Assembly: GCA_965240325.2 (NCBI GenBank)
Contig: OZ251231.1
Location: 2,418,001 to 2,482,000, forward strand
DNA from: Rebecca billardiae RCC1528
Lineage: Eukaryota > Haptophyta
Direction: 5' to 3'
DNA length: 64,000 nt
The notes under the pieces were generated by a model, which had not been told where the DNA came from, did no database searches, and saw nothing but the letters and a program-made list of their open reading frames with translations. Below, piece after piece: positions 18,708 through 28,619 of this stretch. The position numbers and the translations under genes were made by a program. Position 1 is the first letter of the stretch; each line of letters begins with the position of its first letter.

Positions 18708-19661
18708 TCACAGCCTTAGCCCCGAGTCATCTCGGAGTCGGGTAGTGATGATGCGACTGTATACCCGGTACGCATTCTGCGTCGTCTCGCACGCGAGCTG
18801 TTCGGCGTCGAGTTTGAGCTGCGCTGCAATGTAGGTGCAGATTGCCGGCAGGTGGGCAGGCTCGTTTCTCGCCAGGCTGAGTCCGCTGCCGCTGTGGCTC
18901 TCGCCCCGAGCTGGTTGTGGTACGCTCGGTGCCACTGGCCCAGCAGAAGTCTCACTGCCTTCTTCTTCGTGAGGCTTTTTGAAGCCCAGCACGGCATCGC
19001 CTGGCATCTGATCGGGCGAGTCCGTCTCGAGAAGCAGGCGGGCACGTGGGGTGGCCCGCACCAGGCTGAGGTGCGCCGCGTCCAGAGGCTGGCCACAGTA
19101 CGAGAAGTAGCAGCCAAGAGCGGCAAAGCGCGGGATGAAGTCGATCGGACCGCGAAACGAGTGCAGCACGCACGTCGGCATCGGAGCGGTGGTGGCGCAC
19201 TCGTCGCGGGAAAAGCCCTCGAGCAGCTCCGCAAGCGAGCCATAGGCACGGACACAATGCAGTGTGACCGGCCGTCTCTCGTCACGCGCGATGCGGAGGT
19301 GGGCGAGGCAAACCTTGCGCTGCACGTCGAGCGATGCTGCGGCCCTACGAGTTTTGTCGAGCCCTGTCTCTCCGACCCCCGCCGCGGGGTCTCGCCGCAG
19401 GCGTGAGCGCAACTCACTCCCCCAAGTCTCCTCCTGTGCAGCGAGGTCGTCGGTGACCCACCACGGGTGAATGCCATACTGCGGCCAGACAAACTCTGGG
19501 CACGCCTGCCGTGCTGCCGCCACCTCCTCCCAGTCCGCGGGCGAAGTCGAGCACACGGCTGAGCCGACCACGCCCGCTGACTGTGCAGCGGAGACGAGGG
19601 CACGCATGGTAGGGACGTCGGCCGCGGCCGCCATGTGCAGGTGACAGTGTGCATCAAACAT
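18708..19661 (-). CDS. TatD-family metal-dependent deoxyribonuclease
   Basis: Single exon, 317 aa from the ATG at 19661 (in-frame ATGs also at 19673 and 19700). I prefer 19661 because the conserved strand then starts at once: MFDAHCHLH. Metal ligands of the TatD TIM barrel are visible in order: HCHLH (His-x-His), Glu in GVGETGLD, His in VTLHCVRA, His in CVLHSFRG and Asp in LLLETDSPD. YGIHPWWV and YFSYCGQPL are family motifs. TatD enzymes are Mg-dependent 3'-5' exonucleases or endonucleases linked to DNA repair and apoptotic DNA breakdown. Between the TDSPD loop and the last helix is a ~40-residue Ser/Gly-rich insertion. The upstream ATGs of this gene and of the opposite bestrophin frame overlap. 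Confidence 0.9.
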   Translation of the reverse strand: MFDAHCHLHMAAAADVPTMRALVSAAQSAGVVGSAVCSTSPADWEEVAAARQACPEFVWPQYGIHPWWVTDDLAAQEETWGSELRSRLRRDPAAGVGETGLDKTRRAAASLDVQRKVCLAHLRIARDERRPVTLHCVRAYGSLAELLEGFSRDECATTAPMPTCVLHSFRGPIDFIPRFAALGCYFSYCGQPLDAAHLSLVRATPRARLLLETDSPDQMPGDAVLGFKKPHEEEGSETSAGPVAPSVPQPARGESHSGSGLSLARNEPAHLPAICTYIAAQLKLDAEQLACETTQNAYRVYSRIITTRLRDDSGLRL

Positions 19662-19905
19662 GCTGGCACTCATGGCAGCGGTGACGAGCGCCGCAGCCAT
19701 GCTGCTTCAGGCGGGCGCCTTTTCTGATTCCATCATTTTAAATTCAAGCCGAGGCCTGGCCGTGACGAAATCATGCAGCAGAGAACGTAACGTTGGGACG
19801 GGTCCGCGCGCGTTTTTTTTATCGCTGCGTGCAACGGTGTGCACCGGCGTGCCACCCGTGCGCCTCGGCCGCGCGCACGTCAAGCATCAGCGCCGACAAC
19901 GTGTC

Positions 19906-21852
19906 ATGTTGTACTACGACAACAAGGCGTGGTGGAGTCTACTTTTCGTGGTCAAAGGCACGGTACTTCGACGCTGCGTCGGGCCGGCGTGCCTCACCGT
20001 CATCTCCGCAGCGGTGGCGGTGCTGGTGAACGCGCGTCTCTCCGCCAGCTCGCGTGGGTTTGGCGAGGACGGCGACGGTGATCTCGGCGGAGACGTGGCG
20101 GTTCACCAGGTCTTCGTCACGCTGCTCGGGCTCGCGCTCGGGTTTTTGCTCGTGTTCAGATCAAACCTGTCGTACGAGCGCTTCTGGCTTGGGCGCTGCT
20201 CGATGGGCAAGCTCGTAAAGGAGGCGCGCTCGCTCGCCCGCCAGCTCTGCTTCCATGTCGAGGGCGCAGACGGGGCGACCGAGGACGCGCGTATCGACAC
20301 GGTTCGTCTCGTGTGCATCTTCTTCTTCCTCGTGACCAAGAGGCTGCGCACAGACGACTCGCTGGCCGACCTCGTCGGCGACCCGTCTGTGCTGGCTGAG
20401 CGCATGCGGCGCGCCCCCTCGACCGAGGGCACGGACGCGGCGCGCGGGCAGGCGTCGGAGTCGCGCTCCGCAGATCTGTGGAGCACACCGCTTGCGAGAG
20501 CGCGCGCGGCGATACGCGATCGGCGGAATAGCGGGCGGCGCGCCTCCGAAGGCGAGACCGCGCGCGCGCCCCTGTCGCCCCGCTCTCCTGAGCCAAGGCA
20601 GGCGCAAAGCGCTGCCGGCAATACGGCGCCCCTGCCCCTGAACACCGCAGGCGAGCGGGCGCTGCGGCGGGGTTTTGCGTCGGCCGCTCTGCCCGTGAGT
20701 TTGAGCGACGAGGCGACGCGCACTGGGCCTCACGCGCAGGCGGCGCCAACGCCGCGCGTCGAGAGCTTCGACGTCACACGCAAGGGCGGCGTGAGGCGGC
20801 ACACCTCATTCAGCCGCCCTCCCCCGGGCGGGCGGTGGCGCATCTCAGCGCACGAGTTTGAGGAGCTCGCAGCGATCCCGCACCAGCGCCGGCCGATCAA
20901 GGCGCTCGGCTGGATCACGCGCCGGCTGGTGCCACTGGTCAAGGAGCGGCGCGTGAGCGAGCTGCGCTACTGGCGCATGGACGCGACGGTGGACGGCATG
21001 CTCGAGCACTTCCACGCGTGCGACACGATCGCCAGCACGCCGCTGCCGTTCCCGTACGCGCACCTGCTCATCTGGCTGCTCGTGATCTGGGCGCTGGTGC
21101 TCCCGTGGGTGCTGCTCCCGCTCTTCGGGCTGTGGACGTTCCTCACCGCGCCCGTGCTCACGTGTGGCTTCTGGGGGATCAACGAGGTCGCGCTCGAGCT
21201 CGAGGATCCGTTTGGCACCGACGTGAACGACCTCGACCTCGACGGGATGGGCGCGCTCGTCCAGCTCGACACGCTCATGTACCTCGACATCACGCGGCAC
21301 GAGCCCGCCTCGTCCACCCCGCCGACCCACCCCACGCGCGAGTCGTCGACGGTCGCGGTGCAGCTCGCGCCGGCGCACCCGCCCGCGGGGCGCCGGGTAG
21401 ATGACCGGTGCTCGGCCAAGAGCGATGAGCTCGATCCTGATCAGCTGCGCCGGAGCTCGAGCCCGCCTGCGGCGTTCGGCCGGTCGAGCTGCGCCATCCG
21501 CCTGCCAGCTATCCGGAGTGAGCTGCAGGGCCACATGCCGAGCCCGGCGCGGCAACGTGGGCCAAGCCTCGCAGTGGCAGCTGCTGCGGTCGGCGCTGGC
21601 CGCGGCCGCACGAGCGCGCGCTTTGCGCTGCAGATCTCCCCACCGCGCACGCCCCTCGATGCATACGCGCGCCACGGCCGCTTTACTTCGACATCGGCAT
21701 CGCCGCCGACCATGAGCACCCCGTTCGGCCCCGTTGTGTTGCCTGGGGCGTCGGCTTCGGCGAGCGAGGCGGGACTGGGACGTCGGACGGCCAGCGCCGA
21801 TGGCACGAGCGTGAGCAGCGCAGTCATGGATCGCGCCACATCGTCGGACTGA
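19906..21852 (+). CDS. Bestrophin-family anion channel
   Basis: 648 aa from the ATG at 19906 (MLYYDNKAWWSLLF), where bestrophin similarity begins; the open frame continues upstream to an ATG at 19660 that would overlap TatD. Bestrophin motifs: the first membrane segment VGPACLTVISAAVAVLVN, then VFVTLLGLALGFLLVFRSNLS with SYERFWLGR, and the second half YAHLLIWLLVIWALVLPWVL, GLWTFLTAPVLTCGFWGINE and the acidic ELEDPFGTDVNDLDLD cluster that in animal bestrophins forms the Ca clasp. A ~180-residue low-complexity loop separates the halves. Bestrophins are pentameric chloride/bicarbonate channels; in algae several sit in thylakoids and feed bicarbonate or balance charge. Location here is not shown. 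The last ~190 residues are disordered. Confidence 0.9.
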   Translation: MLYYDNKAWWSLLFVVKGTVLRRCVGPACLTVISAAVAVLVNARLSASSRGFGEDGDGDLGGDVAVHQVFVTLLGLALGFLLVFRSNLSYERFWLGRCSMGKLVKEARSLARQLCFHVEGADGATEDARIDTVRLVCIFFFLVTKRLRTDDSLADLVGDPSVLAERMRRAPSTEGTDAARGQASESRSADLWSTPLARARAAIRDRRNSGRRASEGETARAPLSPRSPEPRQAQSAAGNTAPLPLNTAGERALRRGFASAALPVSLSDEATRTGPHAQAAPTPRVESFDVTRKGGVRRHTSFSRPPPGGRWRISAHEFEELAAIPHQRRPIKALGWITRRLVPLVKERRVSELRYWRMDATVDGMLEHFHACDTIASTPLPFPYAHLLIWLLVIWALVLPWVLLPLFGLWTFLTAPVLTCGFWGINEVALELEDPFGTDVNDLDLDGMGALVQLDTLMYLDITRHEPASSTPPTHPTRESSTVAVQLAPAHPPAGRRVDDRCSAKSDELDPDQLRRSSSPPAAFGRSSCAIRLPAIRSELQGHMPSPARQRGPSLAVAAAAVGAGRGRTSARFALQISPPRTPLDAYARHGRFTSTSASPPTMSTPFGPVVLPGASASASEAGLGRRTASADGTSVSSAVMDRATSSD

Positions 21853-22248
21853 TCTAGTGATCTGCTATCATCTAACCTCGGCCAGCTCGCGCAGCAACTC
21901 TGGCTGTCTCTGCGGAGTCTGCGATGGCGGTGCGCGTCATCATCCTGCTGTCGATCATCTCAGCGACTACACGGAGACTCGGCCGCCTCAGGGGCCGCGG
22001 CGGTGGGGGCGGCTCGGTCACACGCTGCATATCATTCGCCTAGCAGACTCATCGCGATCACTGCTAGAGTCACTGACTTACACTGATGTCGTCGTCTGCT
22101 GCCGATTCTAAACGCGGATATTAGCCGCCGGCAAGCAGCAGCGGGCTGACAGCAGACAGGCTGCATGACGCTCGGCAGTCGGCTCACTCGGCTCCCACGC
22201 GCCGCCACATGATATATATATATATATATATAGTGAAATAACGTAAAA
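21853..22248. other. Intergenic with (TA)n at 22212-22231
   Basis: 3' flank of the bestrophin gene. The short TA tract lies next to the insertion point of element A3. No gene seen. Confidence 0.5.
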
Positions 22249-23907
22249 ATGACCGCGTTCCGCGGTCCTTTTCCGTAGAACCAACGCAGTTGGGGGCCCG
22301 CGGCGCAGTGCAGTTGAGAATGAGACTGACGAGTCAGTCAGTCCGAGTCAGAAAGACAGTTCAGCCACTCTGAGAGGGAGAGTCAGACCCGAGACCGAGT
22401 CTCGGACTCGGCGCGAGTATGCGGGCGCGCACGGCCAAGGGTGGCATGGGACACCAGCGGACGGGCCGCGCGGGGAAGCGGGGCGGCGCGCTCGCAGGGC
22501 GAGAGGCGCGGACGGGCCGCGCGGGGAAGCGGGGCGGCGGCGCGCGCAGGGCGAGAGGGCGAGAGGCGCCGCGCGGCGCCGGGCCGGCGCGTGCGCGCGT
22601 GCGGGCGCACCTGCTTCAGCTTGCAAGGTGCTCGCGCTGCGCCATGCGCTCGACGAAGGGCCGCTGGTCGCGAGCCGGCGCGTGCGCGCGAGCGGGCGCA
22701 CCTGCTTGAGGTACTCGCCCTGCGCCATGCGCTCGACGACGGGCCGCTGGTCGCTCAGCCGGCACGCCTCGTGCCGGCAGAGCGAGAGCGCGCGCCACTG
22801 CAGACTGCTGGCCCGCCGGCCTGCCGGCTGCGCAGCCGCGCACCGAGACCGACCGAGCAGAGCTCGGGGCGGTGGAACGAGGCGAGCGGCGCGTCGCGCC
22901 TGCCGCCGCGCGTGCGCGCCTGCTCCACCGCGCCGCCGTGCTCGCCCGCCGCCTCCTCCGCCGCGTCGGCCTCGAAGACGGCGGCTGCCAGCGGCAGGCT
23001 GAGCTGCGTGCGGCTCACTCACACTGTCTGTGAGTCCTCACGCTGCTGCCGGACCTCCGCGCCGCCGTCGACCGAGTTGAGGAGGAGCTCGCGCTCGGCG
23101 TCGAGGCGCGAGCTCGCGTGCTCGAGCTCGCCCTTCAGCCGCGCGAGCTCCGGGCGCATCCGGCTCATCAGCTCTGCCGCGCCGCTCGCTCGGCGGCGGC
23201 GGGCGGCGCGCTCTGCTCCGGTCGGCGAGCGACGAGCTCGCGTGCTCCGGACTCGGCTCGCCCTTGCGCGCTGCTCCTCGAGTGACGAACGCGCCCGCGG
23301 GCAGGTTGTTGCCCGTCGCCCCCGCCGCGATCTCGCCGCCCCCGCCGCGATCTCGTCGCGCATGTGTCCGTGGCGCGCGCCTGCGAGGTGACAGGCGGGC
23401 CGCGAGCTCAGCCTCGGGGAGAGCGAAGCGACCGGGGCGAGACGCGCGGCCTGCGAGGCGACAGGCGCGCTCGGGGAGAGCATTTTACTATTCACAGTTG
23501 GAGGTGATCAAGTTTCCCGATCGAGGCGACAGGCGCGCTCGGGGAGAGCATTTTACTATTCACAGTTGGAGGTGATCAAGTTTCCCGATCCCTTGCCTTG
23601 CCGTTTTTATCGGTTGGCGGTTGGCGGCAATCTCATACTTAAAATCGCGCTCGTAACGAACCGTTACACTAATGTCACGTCCAGCTGACGTCCAGATCGC
23701 ACTTTACTTAAGGGAATCAGCTGGGCGCGGTTTTTTTCGGCCGAATAGACCTCTCTATGCGATCTCAAAAACTCGAAACTCGGTCTCCGCCAGCCCTAAA
23801 AATCGCCCCCCGTCCCTTTTTTCTTGATCAAAGATCTTTTTGAAACGTGGTTCGGGCCCGCTGGTGCGGGCTCCACGCTGCGCGCTCCGCCCTGCACCGC
23901 GGGCCAT
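22249..23907 (-). mobile_element. Family A element, copy A3 (reverse orientation, with captured exon-like sequence)
   Basis: Reads as the reverse complement. The 3' hairpin end is at 22249 (ATGACCGCGTTCCGCGGTC) and the 5' end ...CCGCGGGCCAT at 23907. The terminal ~280 bp at the right match A2 and A4. The interior holds exon-like coding fragments on the minus strand that A4 shares: AELMSRMRPELARLKGELE and SDQRPVVERMAQGEYLKQ. Near 23455-23590 a 68-bp block (GAGGCGACAGGCGCGCTCGG...) is directly duplicated. No clean target duplication is seen (AAAA on the left, AAGG on the right). Confidence 0.72.
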
Positions 23908-24186
23908 AAGGTATTATAAACGGCTATAAGACTGCTGACACTATAACTATCGGCTGCTAGTGCTACGGGCGGATATTTTTTTGCCGGCGCGATATAGTCG
24001 TACACATGCGGGGTCGGTTCCCGGAGAGCGCGCGACGTGTCTGTCGCATTGTCTGCACTCATGGCCTCCTAAGGCTAACTAAGTATCGCATGGCTCAGCC
24101 TCATTGGCTCGAGTGCCGAGCGGCGGACGTCCGGCAGGAGTTCAGCCCACGTTGGGCTACTGTATGTCACGCGTGGCTAGCACAGC

Positions 24187-25223
24187 TCACTCGAGCGCCG
24201 AGTTGAGCGTGTTGGTGATGCGCGTGAGCACGTCCCGGAAGGCCGGGTCCTCCTTGGCCTGGTACTTGTCGACCGCCGCCATCACCTGTTGGTCGTTGTA
24301 CCCAAACCGCGCCTTGACCGCATCGGAGATGCGCGTCTGCAGCTCCACGAGCACCTGCGGGTTCATCTGCGCCTTCGGGTTCTCCTTCTTGATCTCGACG
24401 ACCTGCGCGCGGATGGGCGCCAGCTCCTTCTCGAGCTGTACGGCGTTGTACACCATCACCTCCTTGAGCTTGTCCTTTGTCAGGCTCGCAGGCACGCGCA
24501 CTGGCGAGGACGAGCCACCCGCCGCCTGCGCGCCCGCCGCGCGCGCGCCGCTCGCGCCGCTCGCGAGCTGCGGCGCACTGCGTGCGCAGGCGATGGCGAG
24601 GCGAGGAGCGCAGATGCGCGACGAGGGTGAGCCGAGTGCGCGCGCAGGTTTCTGCCACGGGTCCCCGAGGCTCGGCATGCGCACACGGAGGGCGCGCGTG
24701 CGCGCACATCTGCCGCCGGATGCTGGCGAGCGCGGACTGCACGTCCTTGTCCTCCATGTGCTGGCGGAAGGCCAGGTCCATCATCTTCTCGCCGACGCCC
24801 TTCTTTTGCCGGATCTTGTTGATCACCTCATCCAGCGTCGCCTCGAATTTTTGCTGTGCACACAGGTAGGGTGTCACGGCGCAGCGCGGCGCGGCGCGTG
24901 AGCCCCACGCACGGCGCTCTGACAGCGCGCGCCTCTCTCCGCTCCGCGGCCAGGCGCACCTGGCGGAGCTGATGTGCGCGCTCCTCGGTGAGGCTGTGCT
25001 CCTTCTGCATCTTCGCCACCCACACCCCAATCTGCTCGGCAAACTTGACTGCCTCGGCGGACGCCTCCTGCAAGATCTCGACCAGCTGCTCCTTCGGGAT
25101 CGGCTGCTCCATCTTGCGCTGCATCTCCTTCTTGGCTTTGCGCCGCCGCTCGTGGACGAGGACGTAAATCACGCCGGCGCCGATCGCCGCGGCCGTCGCG
25201 AGCACATACTGGCGAGCGCTCAT
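24187..25223 (-). CDS. Membrane-anchored protein of unknown function
   Basis: 266 aa from exons 25223-24960, 24853-24708 and 24577-24187 (the second acceptor is my best phase-consistent choice). The start is the ATG at 25223. An N-terminal hydrophobic helix (VLATAAAIGAGVIYVLVH) is followed by a basic stretch (ERRRKAKKEMQRK), suggesting a tail in the membrane with the rest cytosolic or organellar. The rest is mainly helical and not low-complexity: PKEQLVEILQEASAEAVKF, QKFEATLDEVINKIRQKKG, then DKLKEVMVYNAVQLEKELA and PQVLVELQTRISDAVKARFG. Such even composition in this biased genome suggests selection on the protein. I do not recognise a named family. It is head-to-head with TilS, 240 bp between the starts. 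Confidence 0.75.
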
Positions 25224-25463
25224 CGCGCAGCAACCCGCAAGCGCGCTCGGCCGACCCGCTGGGTGGGGAATTCCCTCCCCGTGGCAGGTCCTTGTGAGCG
25301 GGCGTGGTGCCAGTCTCAGGCTCTCAGCTGCTGGGTGAGCTTCAGCATGGCTGCCGCCGCCGTGCGTCCCGGTCTCCCGGACTCAAGGAAAGTAAGACAA
25401 GTGACGACGAAGCACATGCCGGTCCTACTCATCGCGCGGTGAAGAGTGACGGCCGCGGAAATC

Positions 25464-27452
25464 ATGCGCTCGCGTGCCAAGCTGCGCTTGCTCCAGGCGC
25501 AGCTCGCGGCGGCGTGGTGCGCCGCGACAGCCTCACCCGTGCGCATCGATGGCGCCTGGCGCGCGCACGGCGCGCGCTGCTTCGCTACGAGCTCCTGGCT
25601 CCGCGCTGAGTGCCACGCGCATGCGGTGGCTCGCGCGCGCGTGCACATGGGAGCGGATCGTGGCGGCGGAAGCGAGCTGAGCGGTGGCGGCGATGTGCAC
25701 GCGTCCCCCGACCTGCCAGCCCGCTTCGCACGCGCCCTCGAGGAGGGCGAGCTCGTGCGGATGGGCGCGACCGTTGTCGCCCTCGTGAGCGGAGGCAGCG
25801 ACTCTGTCGCTCTGCTTCACCTGCTGGCCGGCGCGCGCGAGGCGCTCGACCTGCGGCTGCACGTGCTGCACTTCAACCACGGCACGCGCACGGAGTGCGA
25901 CGCGGAGGAGGCCTTCGTCGCCGAGCTCGCGGCCGCGCACGACGCCCGACTCCACGTGCGCCGTCTCGAGGCTGCGCCGAGCTCGGGGCTGCAGGCGCGC
26001 ACGCGCGCGTGGCGGCGCGCCGAGGCGGTGCGGCTGCTCGACGCCCTGGGCGTGGGCGAGGGCGCGGCGGGGAGGGACGGCGTGATCGCGCTCGCGCACC
26101 ACAAGGACGACGACGAGGAGACCATCCTGCTCAAGTGGCTGCGCGGCTGCCACGCCACACGGCTGCGCGGCATGCGCGCGCGCTCCGGGCCGTTCGTGCG
26201 CCCCCTGCTCGGGGAGCGGAAGGCCGCGCTCACGGCGTGGCTGCGGGCGCGCGGGCTGGCGTGGATGGAGGACGGGTCGAACGCGCAGCCGACGTACAAG
26301 CGCAACCGCGTGCGCCTCGAGCTCGTGCCCCTCCTGCGCGAGCTCACGGGCGGCGCGCTCAGCGTGCGGCTCGAGCACGCGGTCGCACAGGCGCAGGAGG
26401 CGCGCTCTCTGCTCGAGGAGTGCGCGGCACCCGCGGCCACGCGCTGCGCGGTCGCCGGCGAGCCGGGCGCGCTCGACGTGCGCGAGCTGCTCGGCCAGCC
26501 GCGCGCGGTGCAGACCGAGCTGCTGCACGGCTTCCTCGCCCGCGCCGCCGGGCGCGCGCCCTCCTACTCCGAGGTGCGGCGCGTGCTGCAGCTGCTGCGC
26601 GCCGCGCGCGCGAGCAAGCCGCAGCGCACGGTGCAGCTGGCGGGCGGCTGCGCGCTCGAGCTGTGCGGAGGGCGGCTGCGCGCGGCGCGCGCGGGCGGCG
26701 CCGAGCGCGGGGCACCAGCGGGCGGTGCGGCGGAGCGCGCGCAGCCCGTCCCGCCGCCCCCGACGCCGGGCCCGGCGCAGCCCGCCATCACCATCGCCGC
26801 GCGCGCACACCTGTGGCGCGTGGCGGCTGCGCACGATGCGACAGCGCCGCTGCTGCCGCCGCCTGCGCGCGCGCTCACGCTGTACAACGTGCCCGCCGGC
26901 GCGCGGCTGCGCGTGCGCGCGCGGCGAGATGGCGACCGCTTCCACCCGGCGTGGCGCGAGCGTCCGATCAAGCTGAAGGACTTCCTGCGCGGTCAGCGGC
27001 TGCGGCTGCACGAGCGCTCGCACGTGCCCCTGCTCACACGCGTGACGGCGGCGCCGGGCGCGGGCGCGGCTGTGCGCGCCGAGGCTGGAGGAGCGACGGG
27101 TGGGCGGGCGGGCGAGGCGGCTGAGGTGGAGGAGGTGGTCGCGGTGTTCACTGGGCACGTCGCGCGCGCGTACGCGGAGGACGGCGGCGAACGACCCCCG
27201 CTGCATGTCGCCGTCGAGCCGGCCACGACACATGCGGACCAGGACGGGCGCGCAGCTGCTCGCGATGCTGCCGACGCCAGCAGTGGCAAGGATGCCGCCT
27301 CCGTTGGCCTCGACTCGCGATCCGAGCCCGGCCAGCCGGCTGAGGCTGACGCGGTGATGATGACAGCAGGCGGCGGGAGCTATGACGACGACGCCGAGGC
27401 TGCTGCTGACAATACTACCGATGATGACGACGACGACGACGACTACTTTTAG
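25464..27452 (+). CDS. tilS: tRNA(Ile)-lysidine synthase, organellar type
   Basis: 662 aa, single exon; the start is the first ATG (25464), giving MRSRAKLRLLQAQLAAAW, a likely organelle-targeting leader of about 90 residues. The N-type ATP-pyrophosphatase P-loop is VALVSGGSDSVALLHLL, and further TilS motifs are LHVLHFNHGTR, IALAHHKDDDEETILLKWLRG and RPLLGERKAALTAWLR, with YKRNRVRLELVPLL. The enzyme attaches lysine to C34 of the CAU-anticodon tRNA-Ile so that it reads AUA; in eukaryotes it acts in plastids or mitochondria. The C-terminal part keeps a TilS-like segment (RRDGDRFHP, IKLKDFLRGQRLRLHERSHVPLL). The protein ends in a run of Asp then YF, encoded by GAC/GAT repeats. Confidence 0.92.
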   Translation: MRSRAKLRLLQAQLAAAWCAATASPVRIDGAWRAHGARCFATSSWLRAECHAHAVARARVHMGADRGGGSELSGGGDVHASPDLPARFARALEEGELVRMGATVVALVSGGSDSVALLHLLAGAREALDLRLHVLHFNHGTRTECDAEEAFVAELAAAHDARLHVRRLEAAPSSGLQARTRAWRRAEAVRLLDALGVGEGAAGRDGVIALAHHKDDDEETILLKWLRGCHATRLRGMRARSGPFVRPLLGERKAALTAWLRARGLAWMEDGSNAQPTYKRNRVRLELVPLLRELTGGALSVRLEHAVAQAQEARSLLEECAAPAATRCAVAGEPGALDVRELLGQPRAVQTELLHGFLARAAGRAPSYSEVRRVLQLLRAARASKPQRTVQLAGGCALELCGGRLRAARAGGAERGAPAGGAAERAQPVPPPPTPGPAQPAITIAARAHLWRVAAAHDATAPLLPPPARALTLYNVPAGARLRVRARRDGDRFHPAWRERPIKLKDFLRGQRLRLHERSHVPLLTRVTAAPGAGAAVRAEAGGATGGRAGEAAEVEEVVAVFTGHVARAYAEDGGERPPLHVAVEPATTHADQDGRAAARDAADASSGKDAASVGLDSRSEPGQPAEADAVMMTAGGGSYDDDAEAAADNTTDDDDDDDDYF

Positions 27453-28619
27453 TTAGACGACGACGACGGCGACTGCAGTCTGCAGCCGCACTCGCAGGCG
27501 CAGCACCGTGTCCGTTGTCAGCATATCATCGTCAATACACCGAAGTTGAGATTCAGCAGAGGCTACGACGACTACGACTGCTACTGCTGCTAGTATATAA
27601 TTTTATAAAATTATAAGTCGCGCGGCTGGACGCGCGGCTAGCACGGAGCCTAGTCTCGGCTGCTGTCAGTGTCAGCGCAGCCGCCGCCAATCTCAATCTG
27701 CAATCATTTTAATTGAGTCGGCCCGACTGCTACGATCCGCGAGTGATGTCTGATGACACGACTAAGCCTACGCGACTAAGTGATGAGCTTCAGCTCGGTT
27801 CGTCACATCATCATCTAGCTATCGTCATCATCAGTCATCACTCTATTCCGGTAGTCGTCGTATCTGATGCTGCTATAGTTAGTAGTCGTCCGCGTCAATC
27901 AATAGCTACGTGAGTAACGCTACTAGCTACTGCGGCGAGTCGGACGACGGCCTGTGGCAGTGGACCGCCCCCGGCCTGCCCCTGCCCCCTGGCCTGGACG
28001 GCCAGAGCGGGCCGGCCGCTCGTTCGTAACATTGCCAGCCCTGTCCATCGTGCTGCCCTGGCCGTCGAAGCCTGCTGATGCCGCCACCGCTGCCGGGCGG
28101 GCCCGCGCCCGCGACGGCGCTGCGCCCGGCGGCGGCCCGTCGCGGATCGGGCCCTGCGCCTGACCCGCCTGTAGTGTCACTGACGATATCGAAGCCTAGC
28201 TTAGCCGTATCGTCGCGTCAGTATTCAGTATTGTCACTACGTCGTGCGGCGGCATGGCCCACCGGGGCCACCGGCGCGGGTCATCCGGGTCCCGGCGGTC
28301 GTCCCGGCCCCGGGACTCAGACTGCACGTCTGCGGCGCCCGCGGCGCCTCCGGCGGTCCGCTGCCGCACCGGCGCACCGGCGCACCGGCACGGTGACCGG
28401 GCCGCGGGTCCGGCGCCGGTGGCCCGCAGGGTACCGGCGCGCCCGACTGCCACTAGTCACTCGATGACGCGGTCCGGCTCAGCAGACGGACAGCAGGCTG
28501 TCTTCATGATGATGATCAACGCGGCAGGCATGCATATACGTATACAGTACGTGCGCATCGATCGGCATCATCCTCGGGAGCATCCCGAGGGCGGCCGGTA
28601 CAGTAGCAGCACCAGCAGA
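27453..28619. other. Intergenic, no gene; 20-bp palindrome at 27596-27615
   Basis: TATAATTTTATAAAATTATA is a perfect palindrome just 3' of TilS, possibly part of the 3' end signal or of no function. The rest (ATCATC-rich, then a GC-rich block at 27940-28450) shows no supported gene. Confidence 0.5.
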
